DNA from: JADFOJ01 sp041580235
GTDB lineage: Bacteria > Planctomycetota > Phycisphaerae > Phycisphaerales > SM1A02
Direction of reading: 5' to 3'
Assembly (NCBI GenBank): GCA_041580235.1
Contig: JBFGEG010000002.1
Coordinates: forward strand, 1-64,000
Length of the DNA: 64,000 nucleotides
In this document: positions 51,130 to 60,157 of the stretch, piece after piece
How the letters are laid out: each line of letters starts with the position of its first letter
Numbering within the stretch: position 1 is the stretch's first letter
Translations under genes and position numbers: made by a program
Notes under the pieces: generated by a model
Told to the model about the DNA's origin: nothing
The model's input: the letters and a program-made list of their open reading frames with translations, nothing else
The model's database searches: none

Positions 51130-51660
51130 TCATGACGCGGACTTTGGGGGCCAGCCGGACTTGAACCAGGGCATGTCCTGCTGGTAGTCGCGCCGCAACC
51201 GCAGGATCAGCTGCGCCGCGTGGTGCTGGATGTGCCGGATGTTGTAGACGTGCACCTCGGCCCGGGAGAACGGCAGCCACGAGAACGGGGACCGGACGCT
51301 CAGCGATTCAGCGGTCTCCGCGGCGATGACCTCCGACGCCTTCGCCCGGCAGTGCGCGACGTAGCTCCGGATGAACGGCCGCTCATAGAGCGTCACCGGC
51401 ACCCGATTCTCGAACTCCTCGTAGTCGCCGAAGCCCCCTTCGTTGTCAACGTGAAACGGCTGCCGACGGAAGGTCTGTTCGTCGCCGTCTCCGAGGTAGA
51501 AGTCGGCAAAGATCAGCGTGTGAAACGTGACCTGGCTGAACTCGTAGTTCGCGATCTTCGTTGTCCAGGCCGCATCAGGACACTGTTCAATGCACGTGCT
51601 CAGCGTGCACAGAGCGGCATCGAACTGATTCACGATGACCTGCTTGAACGTGTCGAGCAT
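51130..51660 (-). CDS. DinB-superfamily protein
   Basis: A 176-residue four-helix protein of the DinB/YfiT type. The metal-site histidines are in the FHTLIF and IRHIQHHAAQL segments, and the closing helices are tryptophan-rich. DinB-fold proteins include metal-dependent thiol transferases, so a detoxification role is possible. ATG 51660 or GTG 51666 could be the start; both have AGGTGAG close by. Confidence 0.75.
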   Translation of the reverse strand: MLDTFKQVIVNQFDAALCTLSTCIEQCPDAAWTTKIANYEFSQVTFHTLIFADFYLGDGDEQTFRRQPFHVDNEGGFGDYEEFENRVPVTLYERPFIRSYVAHCRAKASEVIAAETAESLSVRSPFSWLPFSRAEVHVYNIRHIQHHAAQLILRLRRDYQQDMPWFKSGWPPKSAS

Positions 51661-52088
51661 GAGCACCTCACCTGGTGGACGGTGGCCGGACGGTCAAGGC
51701 TGCAGCCGAGGGTTCGGCATCAGTTTCAATGACGGCAGTTCTCCATTGTGACGACAAGAAAGTCAAGCTATGCGGCCGAGTATCCCGACATCGCCGCCGA
51801 ACCGGCGGCATCGGCCTTGGCCTGGCCGTCTTCGCTCGCCGTCGCAACGTACGGCGGCAACGCCGGAAGCAACGAATACGCCTGGCCCTGGCGCTCCGTA
51901 GCGGCCTGCGGATGCCGGAGCCGTCGACTCGTCGCCCCGCCGCGGACCGTCAGGCGAGCGGGATTATCGGCGGCCTCCAGGCGCACCCGGCCGACCTCAA
52001 CGGCGCAGCCAGAGGCAACGGCTCGACGGCGCTCGAGGTTGTCGACGGGCGCCCAACAGGGCGAACCGGCGGGTCGATAGGGCTCCAG
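51661..52088. other. Intergenic region with a promoter-like sequence
   Basis: No gene is supported here. TTGTGA (51746-51751) and TATGCG (51769-51774) are 17 bp apart and could be a plus-strand promoter for the membrane protein at 52089, leaving a leader of about 300 nt. Open frames in the region are Arg/Ala-rich and show no recognisable domain. Confidence 0.35.
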
Positions 52089-52796
52089 ATGCAGCCTGCG
52101 ACGAGTCGAGTCAACGCTTCGCCGACGGCCCCGCCGGGGACAGCTGCCGCAGGCGGCGAGGCCGCGCCGACGCCGGCGACGCCCACCGCACCGGCACCGG
52201 CCGCCGACACGACCGCCACGGACCGAGCCGCCGGCCCGTTGACGGCCGCGCAGATCAAGGCGATCTCACACGCTCGGCACCAAGGTCGCAAGATCACCCG
52301 CGCCGCCGGTGTCGCGGCATTCAGCGGCTGGACGATGGCGTTCTTCTCGTTCATCACGTTGCTGACCGGTCTGTTCAGCGTCGTCTCGCTGCTGCTGGGC
52401 GTCGGACTCGCCGCGGTTGCGTACTTCGAGTTGCGGGGCTCCAAGAGACTTCGCGGTCTCGATGACACGGCACCGTTGCAGCTCGGCTTCAACCAGGTCG
52501 CTCTTGCCGGGTTGGTCATCTTGTATTGCAGCTGGGGCATGTTGCATGCCCTGTTCGGTCCCAGCCCCTACGACTCCTACATCGCGGCGGGCGGCGAGAC
52601 AGCCAAGATGATCGAGCCCATCGATCAGATGAACCGTGCGTTCGTATCGGCTTTCTATGCCATGCTGCTCTGCATCAGCGTGATCGCGCAGGGATGCACG
52701 GCGCTGTACTACTTCACACGCCGGCGTCACATGATCGCGTATCTCAAGAACACGCCCGACTCGGTCATCGAGATGCTCCGCGTGGTCGCGCACTGA
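52089..52796 (+). CDS. Four-helix membrane protein with Ala/Pro/Thr-rich N-terminus
   Basis: A 235-residue protein. The N-terminal 50 residues are low-complexity (ASPTAPPGTAAAGG...), then four transmembrane helices follow: two hydrophobic ones near 80-125, one near 140 and one near 190. I do not recognise the family; DUF4190-type small membrane proteins share the Pro-rich start. ATG 52089 is chosen; the frame is open further upstream to 51675, but that part looks non-coding. Confidence 0.6.
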   Translation: MQPATSRVNASPTAPPGTAAAGGEAAPTPATPTAPAPAADTTATDRAAGPLTAAQIKAISHARHQGRKITRAAGVAAFSGWTMAFFSFITLLTGLFSVVSLLLGVGLAAVAYFELRGSKRLRGLDDTAPLQLGFNQVALAGLVILYCSWGMLHALFGPSPYDSYIAAGGETAKMIEPIDQMNRAFVSAFYAMLLCISVIAQGCTALYYFTRRRHMIAYLKNTPDSVIEMLRVVAH

Positions 52797-53003
52797 AGCC
52801 CCCGCGGTCCAGAAGGCCACCACGGCAGGACCTCGACGGCGGCTTGAATCCCCAGCGAGGCTGGCGGACTGCCTGGTTGCGTCCTGTCACTTCTCACACT
52901 TGACGCGACGCAGTCATTATCCTCACGGCCCGAAGCTTTATGACATCGAGCATCGCGGCCGACCGGTGCGCCAGCGTGTCGGGACGAAGCGCGGCCTCAC
53001 AAC

Positions 53004-53258
53004 GTGTCGCCTGAGGGTGAGCTCCCGTGGGATCGGGGATCGCCGTCGCCAACGGGCTCGAAGGACTTCGATCTGGGCCCCGTCTGGTGCGGCCCCTCCG
53101 TGTCGCGTGGACGTGTCTACGTCGGCAGCGGCAACGTGCTCTTCAGTATTGATCCGGACAATGTCCGACCTGGGCTGTCGCGGTTCCAGTTCCCCAAGAG
53201 GGACACGGGAACGGTGTACTGCTTCGGGCTGCCCGAATCGGTCCAGTCGATGCGTTGA
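53004..53258 (+). pseudogene. C-terminal fragment of a PQQ-like beta-propeller protein
   Basis: About 84 residues with GPVWCGPSVSRGRVYVGSGN and FPKRDTGTVYCFGLPE. These match the last blade of planctomycete PQQ-binding-like propeller proteins. There is no start, signal peptide or other blades upstream, so most of the gene is missing. It accounts for much of the gap from 52797 to 53316. The reading frame itself is uninterrupted over the fragment. Confidence 0.5.
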
Positions 53259-53316
53259 GCCGGGAAGCGACGGGCAGGGGGCGCCATGCCCCGGACACTC
53301 GACGACATGACCGGGG

Positions 53317-54573
53317 TCAGTCGTTCACCACCGCGGTGTCTTCTGCGGCAGCCTCCAGGCAATCGCGGGTGTCGCGGTAGCTGGCGATCGAGTCGATGGT
53401 CGCGGCACTGAACGTGTTGGTGCAGGTGATGCCGGGGTTCATCGTGCTCCCGGGACAGTTGCAGTGAAACGCACCCCACAGGTGCCCCAGCTCATGCGCC
53501 GTGAGATCCGTGGCGCAGGAGAAGCTGGCGGTGAAGTCCGACTGGGCGAGGCAGTAGGAGCCGAACGTGCCGAACTGCCCTCCGACGCAGCCGCCCTCAC
53601 TGACGCAGATGCCCGTGCCACCGATGTCGGCGGCGATGCCGATGGTGTTGCCACTCAGGTTGGCACCCGTGAACAGGTGCGCGACGTCGCGCTCGACGTC
53701 CGACCGGTTGTTGGTCCACTCCTGGATGAACTGGCACAGGCGGTTCTGCGCGCCGGTCGCGGTGTAGGGGTCCGACGCCGTCCGGATCAGGACGGACGTG
53801 ATCTCGTGGCGGATGCCGACCTCGGCCTCGTACTGCAGGTTGATCGCGTTGATGATCGCGTTGATCCGGGCCTCCGCGTCGGCGACCGAGCCCTGCGCCG
53901 CGACGAACTCGGTGTCCGTGTCGCAGGCGATCCGGGCAATGAGCACGGTGTCCGTGTGGGAGGCCTCGTCTCGCGACTGACCACCGAGGGGACCCGGACC
54001 GTCGGCGCCCGGCGTCCGGCACACGCCGCCCGTGGGCAGAAGATCCCTGTCGTCATACACGGCGTAGGTGTGCGCCGGCGCAACCGGCTTCGGCACGGGC
54101 TCCATCCAGCAGCGGCGGCCGTTCTCCAGCCGGACCACCACGTGCAGACCGTCCTGCAGGACCGCGCCGGCCACGCGGCAGCCGGGCCGTCCCCGCACGG
54201 CGCCGCTGAGCGTGCGCAGAGGACCGGCCCTCCGGTCGGTCACCCCGCCGTCGGCACCCTGGACGAGCAGCCGGTACCCGGCGGCTCGGACCGAGTTCGG
54301 CCACAGGTCGATCCGGTACTGCCGTTGGTCGATCGGCATCTCGACGCTCAGCCTCTGTCCCGGCGTCTGATCGACCGTCTGGCGCACGACACGGCACCGC
54401 TTCACCCCGAGCACGGCGCTCGCCTCATCGGCGGTCGGCACCGCTCCCGGCGGCGACTGCGCCGCGGGCGCGCGGCCCGGGCTCTGGCAGGCGGTCATCG
54501 TCACGGGAACCGTGAGCGCCACCGCCAGCGACACGACAAGACATCTCGCCCGGGTCAGGTCATTCTGCTGCAT
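53317..54573 (-). CDS. Metzincin-type zinc metalloprotease lipoprotein
   Basis: A 418-residue protein. The signal peptide ends in a TAC lipobox-like site. The zinc site HELGHLWGAFH lies at residues 360-370, and the nearby STMNPG provides the Met-turn, the metzincin hallmark. Several Cys in the catalytic part (CVSEGGC, CNCPG) suggest disulfides. It would degrade proteins at the envelope or outside. ATG 54573 has GGGAG upstream. It stands alone, in the same direction as the respiratory operon but downstream of it. Confidence 0.85.
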   Translation of the reverse strand: MQQNDLTRARCLVVSLAVALTVPVTMTACQSPGRAPAAQSPPGAVPTADEASAVLGVKRCRVVRQTVDQTPGQRLSVEMPIDQRQYRIDLWPNSVRAAGYRLLVQGADGGVTDRRAGPLRTLSGAVRGRPGCRVAGAVLQDGLHVVVRLENGRRCWMEPVPKPVAPAHTYAVYDDRDLLPTGGVCRTPGADGPGPLGGQSRDEASHTDTVLIARIACDTDTEFVAAQGSVADAEARINAIINAINLQYEAEVGIRHEITSVLIRTASDPYTATGAQNRLCQFIQEWTNNRSDVERDVAHLFTGANLSGNTIGIAADIGGTGICVSEGGCVGGQFGTFGSYCLAQSDFTASFSCATDLTAHELGHLWGAFHCNCPGSTMNPGITCTNTFSAATIDSIASYRDTRDCLEAAAEDTAVVND

Positions 54574-54766
54574 TGTGAGGGCTCCCCGATCTGGTGGTCA
54601 GCGACGATTCATGCCCCCACCAGGACATGGCGGGCACGGTCGCCGCCGCCGTCCAAGATCGTCGGCACAATCACGGGCGGCATCCGCAGGAATCCCACGA
54701 GATTTCCCGCCGTCGGCCCAAGCAACGGCGAGAGCGCCGTTGCGACCGCCTCACGCACCCGTCACG

Positions 54767-55930
54767 TCACGCGGCCGCCGCGGGCCCGATGATGGGTGTC
54801 CCGCACTCGGGGCACCGGTCCGCGGTGGACCCGTACAGCAGGTACCCGCACTGGCCGCACGAGGGCTGCTCGGCCTTCACCTCGAGCCTGAGACCGCATG
54901 CATTGCAGGCGGACGGACCGAGCGGAACGATCTGCTTCCTCGCGCAGCGCGGGCAGTACAGCGTGACGCTGCGAAGCTCGCGGGGCAGATCCTGCGCGTC
55001 GTGGCGACGGTTGAGCCGGGCCAGGATGCTGAGGGCCATGGCGCCGCACGCGGTCAGGATGGAGCACGCGGCGGCCGCCCGCGCCATCATCTCCTCCTCG
55101 AAACCCCAGACGAGCATCGCCCACAGCCACGCCGAGACCGCGCCGGCGATCAGCGTCACGAGGCGTATCCAGCGATGCTCGCCCTTGAGCTCGATACGCA
55201 GCAGCGGGTTGGCCAGCGCTACCCAGAACGCGACGGCGATGAACAGGGCCAGCAGATCGTCGTTGCGGATCGCACCGGCCCAGATGTCGCCCACCGCCAG
55301 CCACGCCGCGACGACCGCGGACACCACGCCGGCCCACCGCCAGTGACGGCGATCACCGCGGCCCGCGCCCACCAGCGCCGCGACCACGAGCAGCCCGAGC
55401 CCGGCCAGCGACCCCGCCGTGCCCCAGAGCTGCAGGACGGTCTCGTAAAAGGCGGACCTGGCGGTGGCCCCCCGCGGGATCCAGACCGCGACCACGGCCA
55501 GGAGAAACGACGCGGCGGTGATCACGAGACCGGTCACGCCGGCCACACGCGTCTGGGCCGAGGGCAGCATCTTGACCAGCGCCATCGCGGCGGCGATCGC
55601 GATCACCAGGATGCCTGCGGTGCCCAGGATCTCGGTCCCGTCCCAGCGGCCGGGGAGCCACCGGTGGACCTCCCAGATGAGCACCAGAAAGAGCACGAGC
55701 TCCGCCAGCACGCCGATGCTCCCGACCAGACCCGCCCCGCGTGTCCGCGGCTCGTCGACCATCGACGTCAACCGCAGCATCAGGAGTGTCGTGAGGGCGC
55801 CGGCGAACGTGGTGGCGGTGATGCGCCACATGACATCGTTCGAGAACGCGATGGCGGCCACGGCGGTGATCGCCGTCAGCGCCAGGGCCGCGAGCATCGC
55901 CCTGAGGATGTGCTGTCGCCACGTGGACAT
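54767..55930 (-). CDS. Polytopic membrane protein with two zinc ribbons
   Basis: A 387-residue protein with about ten transmembrane helices, then two treble-clef-like zinc sites at the C-terminus (CPRC...CNAC and CGQC...CPEC), presumably cytoplasmic. It is the last gene of the respiratory operon. I do not recognise the family and see no redox cofactor site. The zinc ribbons suggest protein or nucleic-acid contact. Confidence 0.65.
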   Translation of the reverse strand: MSTWRQHILRAMLAALALTAITAVAAIAFSNDVMWRITATTFAGALTTLLMLRLTSMVDEPRTRGAGLVGSIGVLAELVLFLVLIWEVHRWLPGRWDGTEILGTAGILVIAIAAAMALVKMLPSAQTRVAGVTGLVITAASFLLAVVAVWIPRGATARSAFYETVLQLWGTAGSLAGLGLLVVAALVGAGRGDRRHWRWAGVVSAVVAAWLAVGDIWAGAIRNDDLLALFIAVAFWVALANPLLRIELKGEHRWIRLVTLIAGAVSAWLWAMLVWGFEEEMMARAAAACSILTACGAMALSILARLNRRHDAQDLPRELRSVTLYCPRCARKQIVPLGPSACNACGLRLEVKAEQPSCGQCGYLLYGSTADRCPECGTPIIGPAAAA

Positions 55931-55984
55931 GACCGGGTCGTATCGGCCGAACCGGAGCCGTCGTTGAGGGCGGGGCGTGGGTCA

Positions 55985-56410
55985 TCAAGCCCGGGGGACG
56001 GGTGGTGAGGCCCGCCGCTGCCGGCGCCATCGCGGCGGGACGAGCAGGAGCGTCGCGATCACCAGCCCGGCGAACAGCACGTAGATCGTGGCGAAGACCC
56101 ACGCGGGCAGCTCGTAGTAAATCACCCCTCTCACGAGACGACCGACAAAGGAGATGTCGTGCTCGACCTGCTGGCCGGCCTTCTCCCGCATGGCGTGCTC
56201 CCACTCCGTCAGCGGGCAGAGCACCCCCGCCACTGCGTCCACGGCGACGATCACGATGGCCAGCACATGCAGCGACCGGAAGACCGGGTTGCGCACCCAC
56301 CGCCAGCGAAGCCGGGCCCCCACGAGCACCGCCGCCTCGCCTCCGACAACGAAGACGATGAACAGAAGGTGCACCACGACGATCACGTCGGCGAGCAGCG
56401 CGTAACCCAT
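55985..56410 (-). CDS. DUF2784-family small membrane protein
   Basis: A 141-residue protein with four transmembrane helices and the DUF2784 features (DVIVVVHLLFIVFVVGGEA, VLCPLTEWEHAMREKAG). The family function is unknown. The position between the pentahaem cytochrome and the zinc-ribbon protein suggests a part in the same membrane complex. Confidence 0.8.
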   Translation of the reverse strand: MGYALLADVIVVVHLLFIVFVVGGEAAVLVGARLRWRWVRNPVFRSLHVLAIVIVAVDAVAGVLCPLTEWEHAMREKAGQQVEHDISFVGRLVRGVIYYELPAWVFATIYVLFAGLVIATLLLVPPRWRRQRRASPPVPRA

Positions 56411-56443
56411 GTCGTCTCCGGACTGTCAATCCCCACGTCGCGA

Positions 56444-57361
56444 TCAGCCGGACGGGCTCGGACTCCTGGGGTGAAGAAAGCTGTGGCGGTAGTACACCAG
56501 AAGCCCCGCGAACACCAGCAGCATCGCCGTCACCGCGGCCCCGTTCCACGCCTGCCGCCGCTGGGCTGACCGCAGCCGGGTCACCATCTCGTGGGTGGCC
56601 GTGGTGCGCTGCACCGTCTGGTTGATCTCCCCTACGAAATTGCTGATCTCGAGCATATTGAAACTGTGGAAGATCTGCCGCAGCCGGGAGCGAACCTCGC
56701 GGGCCTGGTGGTGCAGCTGCTCGAGCTCGAGGCTGCGATAGCCCCACCCTTCGAGCTCGGCGTAGAGCGCGCCGGAGGTCTGTATGTGCTGCTCCGTCTC
56801 GACGAGCAGACTCTTGATCCGGGTCACGGTCTCCATCGAAGACGCGAGATGGCAGGGGCTGCACCGCCCGCCCTCGTCCCGACCGCGCGTATCGATCAGG
56901 GCAAGCGTGGGATCCTCGATCAGGTGTGACCCCTGTCCGTGACAGTACAGGCACGTGGGGTCGCCGAACTCGCCGTGCGGGCTGCCCAGGTGCTTCTCCT
57001 TGATGTCCGCGTGGCACTTGCCGCAGAAATAGGACACGCTGCGACCGCGGCCGGGGCTGACGAACATCCCCTGGGGGCGGTGCATGAACATGAACTCGGG
57101 GTCGCGCTGCAGGTGAGCGGCTTTCTTCCAGTCCTCGTCGGACGCGAACTCTTCCCGTTGCGCGGCCGGGTTGCCCCCGTGGCATCCTTCGCAGCCCACG
57201 CCCGCGTCGTAGTGCATGCTGCGCTTCCACTCCAGCTCGACGATCTCGCTGGAGCGGCCCTGCAGATCACGATGGCACTGCACGCACGCGTTGCTGGCGA
57301 AGGGATCCTCGGCCGGCGTGACCCCGCCCAGAAGCGTCACCAGCGCAGCGGCGCGGATCAT
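56444..57361 (-). CDS. Membrane-anchored pentahaem cytochrome c
   Basis: A 305-residue protein. The signal peptide is followed by five CxxCH haem sites (CVQCH at 26, CEGCH at 57, CGKCH at 113, CLYCH at 137, CSPCH at 167). A helical stretch (200-265) comes next and then a C-terminal transmembrane helix at about 273-293. It probably carries electrons on the periplasmic side between the Rieske/cytochrome b complex and the large cytochrome. Its start overlaps subunit IV's stop by ATGA. Confidence 0.9.
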   Translation of the reverse strand: MIRAAALVTLLGGVTPAEDPFASNACVQCHRDLQGRSSEIVELEWKRSMHYDAGVGCEGCHGGNPAAQREEFASDEDWKKAAHLQRDPEFMFMHRPQGMFVSPGRGRSVSYFCGKCHADIKEKHLGSPHGEFGDPTCLYCHGQGSHLIEDPTLALIDTRGRDEGGRCSPCHLASSMETVTRIKSLLVETEQHIQTSGALYAELEGWGYRSLELEQLHHQAREVRSRLRQIFHSFNMLEISNFVGEINQTVQRTTATHEMVTRLRSAQRRQAWNGAAVTAMLLVFAGLLVYYRHSFLHPRSPSPSG

Positions 57362-57999
57362 GGACGCACCTCCTGCCCGGCGGGCGGCGGCGCATCGTCG
57401 AGCGTCGCGCGGATCATGCGGCGCTCGTGGGCGATCAGCGCGTAGAACACGACCAGCGCCGACGCAATCACGATGAACAGCACGAGCCGATGCCAGAGGT
57501 AGACGGCGAAGGAGACCGGCTGCTCCCCCTCTTCCCCGTGCTCGGCCGGCCAGCCTCCCCAGACCGTGAGAACGATGAAGCCGACGATGACGGCGGTGAC
57601 CACGAGGCGATACGTCCAGCCGGGACGGCGGTGGGCGTTGCGCCGGTACCAGAAGGGCAGCACCAGGATCACCGTGACCCCGACGATCTGGCCCAGCACG
57701 CCCAGCGTCTTGCCGCTGATGCCAAGCAGCTCGGTCGGCATCAGCTTGAGCACCTCGTAGGAAGCCAGAAAATACCACTCCGGCTTGATGCCGACCGGCG
57801 TCGTTCCGTACGGGTCCGCCGGCTCCTCCGCGTGCAGCATGCCGTGGAGCCCGAACATGTCGAGCACCACGGGCAGGATGGCGAACACCATGATCACGGC
57901 CAGCGTGCAGAGCACCGCCGTGCCCATCTTCATGATCTCGTTGGGCCAGAAGGGCTCCAGCTGATCGGGTCGGTACTGCCGGCGATAGTCGACACCCAT
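57358..57999 (-). CDS. petD: Cytochrome b subunit IV (PetD-like)
   Basis: A 213-residue protein. It has the quinol-site PEWY (KPEWYFLASYEVLK) that marks the C-terminal half of cytochrome b, with about four transmembrane helices, one more than plant PetD. Together with the gene upstream it forms a split b6/IV-type cytochrome b. Its stop overlaps the pentahaem cytochrome start. The extra C-terminal helix could contact the cytochrome subunits. Confidence 0.9.
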   Translation of the reverse strand: MGVDYRRQYRPDQLEPFWPNEIMKMGTAVLCTLAVIMVFAILPVVLDMFGLHGMLHAEEPADPYGTTPVGIKPEWYFLASYEVLKLMPTELLGISGKTLGVLGQIVGVTVILVLPFWYRRNAHRRPGWTYRLVVTAVIVGFIVLTVWGGWPAEHGEEGEQPVSFAVYLWHRLVLFIVIASALVVFYALIAHERRMIRATLDDAPPPAGQEVRP

Positions 58000-58008
58000 G
58001 GCGGTTTC

Positions 58009-58680
58009 CTAGAGCGGCCGCGAGATTCCCGTGCGGCGGATCATGGCGAAGTGCCCCAGCATCAGCAGGATGGCGACGGCGGGCAGAACCCACACGTGCA
58101 GGGCGAAGAAGAAGCCCAGGGTCTCCCCCGTGATGTTGTCGCCGCGGCGGAGCCAGATCATGATCGCCTCTCCGATCAGAGGCAGCCCTCCGGGGATCTC
58201 CGTACCCACCTGCGCACCCCAGTAGCTGAGCTGGGTCCAGGGAAGCAGGTAGCCGGTGAAGGCCAGCCCCAGCGTGAGGCCAAAGAGCATCACGCCGCTC
58301 AGCCAGTGCAGCTCGCGCGGCTTGCGGAAGATCTTGTAGTAGGCGACACGCGCCATGTGCATGATCACGAGCACGATCATGAGGTTCGCTCCGACCACGT
58401 GGATGCGCTGCACGAGCCAGCCCATGGGGACGTTGGACTTGATGAAGGTCACGCTGTCCCACGCCGCTTCCGGCGTCGGCTTGTAGTACATGAGCAGGAG
58501 CATCCCCGTGAACAGCTGCACAAGAAAGACCATGAAGGCGAGGCCGCCGAAGCAGCCGGCCCAGCTCAGCGTCCGCGGGACCTGCTTTTTCGTGACGTTC
58601 TTCTCGATAAGCGGCCGGAGCTCGTATCGCTCGTCGAACCACTGTTCCGTGGCGACCCGCAATCGTCGGAGGGTGTGCAT
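58009..58680 (-). CDS. petB: Cytochrome b6-type subunit with haem c_i cysteine
   Basis: A 223-residue protein with four transmembrane helices. Haem-b ligands are H94/H108 (13 between) and H195/H210 (14 between), the b6-type spacing. C43 lies 51 residues before H94, exactly as C35 before H86 in b6, where it binds haem c_i; the local GCFGG resembles the b6 CLGG. It therefore probably carries a third covalently bound haem at the quinone-reducing side. ATG 58680 is 2 nt after the Rieske stop. Confidence 0.9.
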   Translation of the reverse strand: MHTLRRLRVATEQWFDERYELRPLIEKNVTKKQVPRTLSWAGCFGGLAFMVFLVQLFTGMLLLMYYKPTPEAAWDSVTFIKSNVPMGWLVQRIHVVGANLMIVLVIMHMARVAYYKIFRKPRELHWLSGVMLFGLTLGLAFTGYLLPWTQLSYWGAQVGTEIPGGLPLIGEAIMIWLRRGDNITGETLGFFFALHVWVLPAVAILLMLGHFAMIRRTGISRPL

Positions 58681-58682
58681 CG

Positions 58683-59111
58683 TCAACTCACGATGATGAC
58701 GCCGTCCTTGACATCGAACGGAATCTGCTTCAAGGGCACGTTGACGGGTCCGCTCACGATCCCGCCGGTCGAATCAAAGATCGCGCCGTGACACGGGCAG
58801 CGAAAGACGGCCGCCGCGGCGTCCCAGATGACGCTGCACCCCAGGTGCGTGCACGACGCGCTCAGAACCAGCGGCCCCTGCTCGTTCACGAGCACGACGA
58901 TCGGCCGCCCCCGGATCTGTGCATAGTGCGCCTGCCCCGGCGGCAGCTGCTCAAGCGGGAGCTCGACCGGCTTCTCGGCGGCCAGACGCTGCGGGAAGGC
59001 AAGGAACGTGAGAACCGGATAGCCGACGGCGGCGACCGACCCCGCGCCGAGACAGCCGATGCAGGCCTTGCAGAAGGTGCGTCGCCGGCAGGGCTCCACG
59101 TCCTGGCTCAT
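58683..59111 (-). CDS. Rieske iron-sulfur protein
   Basis: A 142-residue protein. A Tat-type N-terminus (RRRTFCK) and one membrane helix are followed by the Rieske cluster motifs C87-T-H89-L-G-C92 and C105-P-C107-H108-G. It passes electrons from quinol to cytochrome c. Both the start and the stop are tightly coupled to neighbours (ATGA overlap upstream; cytochrome b 2 nt after). Confidence 0.92.
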   Translation of the reverse strand: MSQDVEPCRRRTFCKACIGCLGAGSVAAVGYPVLTFLAFPQRLAAEKPVELPLEQLPPGQAHYAQIRGRPIVVLVNEQGPLVLSASCTHLGCSVIWDAAAAVFRCPCHGAIFDSTGGIVSGPVNVPLKQIPFDVKDGVIIVS

Positions 59112-60157
59112 CCGGGCGTCTCCCTGGCCCGGACATCCCAGGCTCCGCGCTGGCTCATCAGGTGCTCCGCCGCCGTCCGGAAGCTGGCGGCCGCCTCCTC
59201 GATCTCGCTGCGCTGCTGGTGAAGCAACCCCATCAGGTAGTGAGCACGCGGCTCACTGGGATGACTCGAGAGGACGCCGCGGAGCGTCGTCTCGGCCTCG
59301 GCGACCTCCGCGCCGCCGCGCAGCACCTGCACGTACGCGAGCCCCAGCCGCGCGTCCACCGACTTCGGCACCGAGATCAGCACGGTGCGGAACTCCAGCT
59401 CCGCCTCCGCCAGCCGCCCCCGCTGCAGTTGCAGGATGCCCAGGCCGATCCGCGCCGGGGCGTACGTCGGCACGGTCTCCAGCGCCTCGACGTACTTCTC
59501 CTCGGCCACCTCGGGCAGGCCGCGGCGCACCAGCTGGCGGGCGAGGCTCGTGAGGCGGACGGCCCGGGTCTGCTCGGGGCTGACCGCCGAGGCCGCCGCG
59601 GGGTCGAGGCTCTTGTCGAATTGCTCGGCGCTGAGCAATCCCTCCGAGACCAGCATGGCGTCCAGCGAGACGTCCTTGAACCGGCCGATGTAACCCGCCT
59701 GGGCGTGCACGATCCGACCGGCCCCGTCCACCACGACCACGCTGGGGATCACCGCCACCCGGTATGCGCCGAAGGCGCGCCGGTTCTCGTCATGGAGGAT
59801 TCGCCAGGTGAGATCTGCGTCAGCCGCACGCGCTGCCAGCGCTTCACGCGGCGCGTTCTGCCCCACGATCAGCAGAGGGGTGATCGATCGGTCCTCGATC
59901 CTGTCGTCGTCCAGGACCCCTTGAATGTCGGCGTACGCCGAGAGCGTCTTCTCGTGGAACAGCTCGCCGAAGAGCAGCACCACCGTCCGGCCGCCGAAAT
60001 CCTCCAGCCGCGCCTCCTCGCCGTCAAGGTCGGGCAGGGCGATGGCCGGTGCCTCCATTCCGCGTTTCAGATGAATGACGGCGGCGGCGGGGCCGGCCAT
60101 CCACGCCGCCAGCGCGATCGCGGGCACGATCCCGCACACGATGCGACGTCGAGTCAT
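59108..60157 (-). CDS. Thioredoxin-fold/TPR protein lacking the CxxC site
   Basis: A 349-residue exported protein. Residues about 30-160 are a TlpA/AhpC-like thioredoxin fold, but the active-site CxxC is replaced: VVLLFGELFHEKT has no cysteine where WCxxC is expected. TPR motifs follow from about 200. It therefore probably acts as an assembly or haem-handling chaperone rather than as a thiol-disulfide enzyme. Overlaps on both sides tie it to the Rieske complex operon. Confidence 0.8.
   Translation of the reverse strand: MTRRRIVCGIVPAIALAAWMAGPAAAVIHLKRGMEAPAIALPDLDGEEARLEDFGGRTVVLLFGELFHEKTLSAYADIQGVLDDDRIEDRSITPLLIVGQNAPREALAARAADADLTWRILHDENRRAFGAYRVAVIPSVVVVDGAGRIVHAQAGYIGRFKDVSLDAMLVSEGLLSAEQFDKSLDPAAASAVSPEQTRAVRLTSLARQLVRRGLPEVAEEKYVEALETVPTYAPARIGLGILQLQRGRLAEAELEFRTVLISVPKSVDARLGLAYVQVLRGGAEVAEAETTLRGVLSSHPSEPRAHYLMGLLHQQRSEIEEAAASFRTAAEHLMSQRGAWDVRARETPG

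Noticed and set aside
51748..52080. Possible 110-residue gene upstream of the membrane protein
   Set aside because: Arg/Ala/Ser-rich with no ribosome-binding site or domain; overlaps another open frame.
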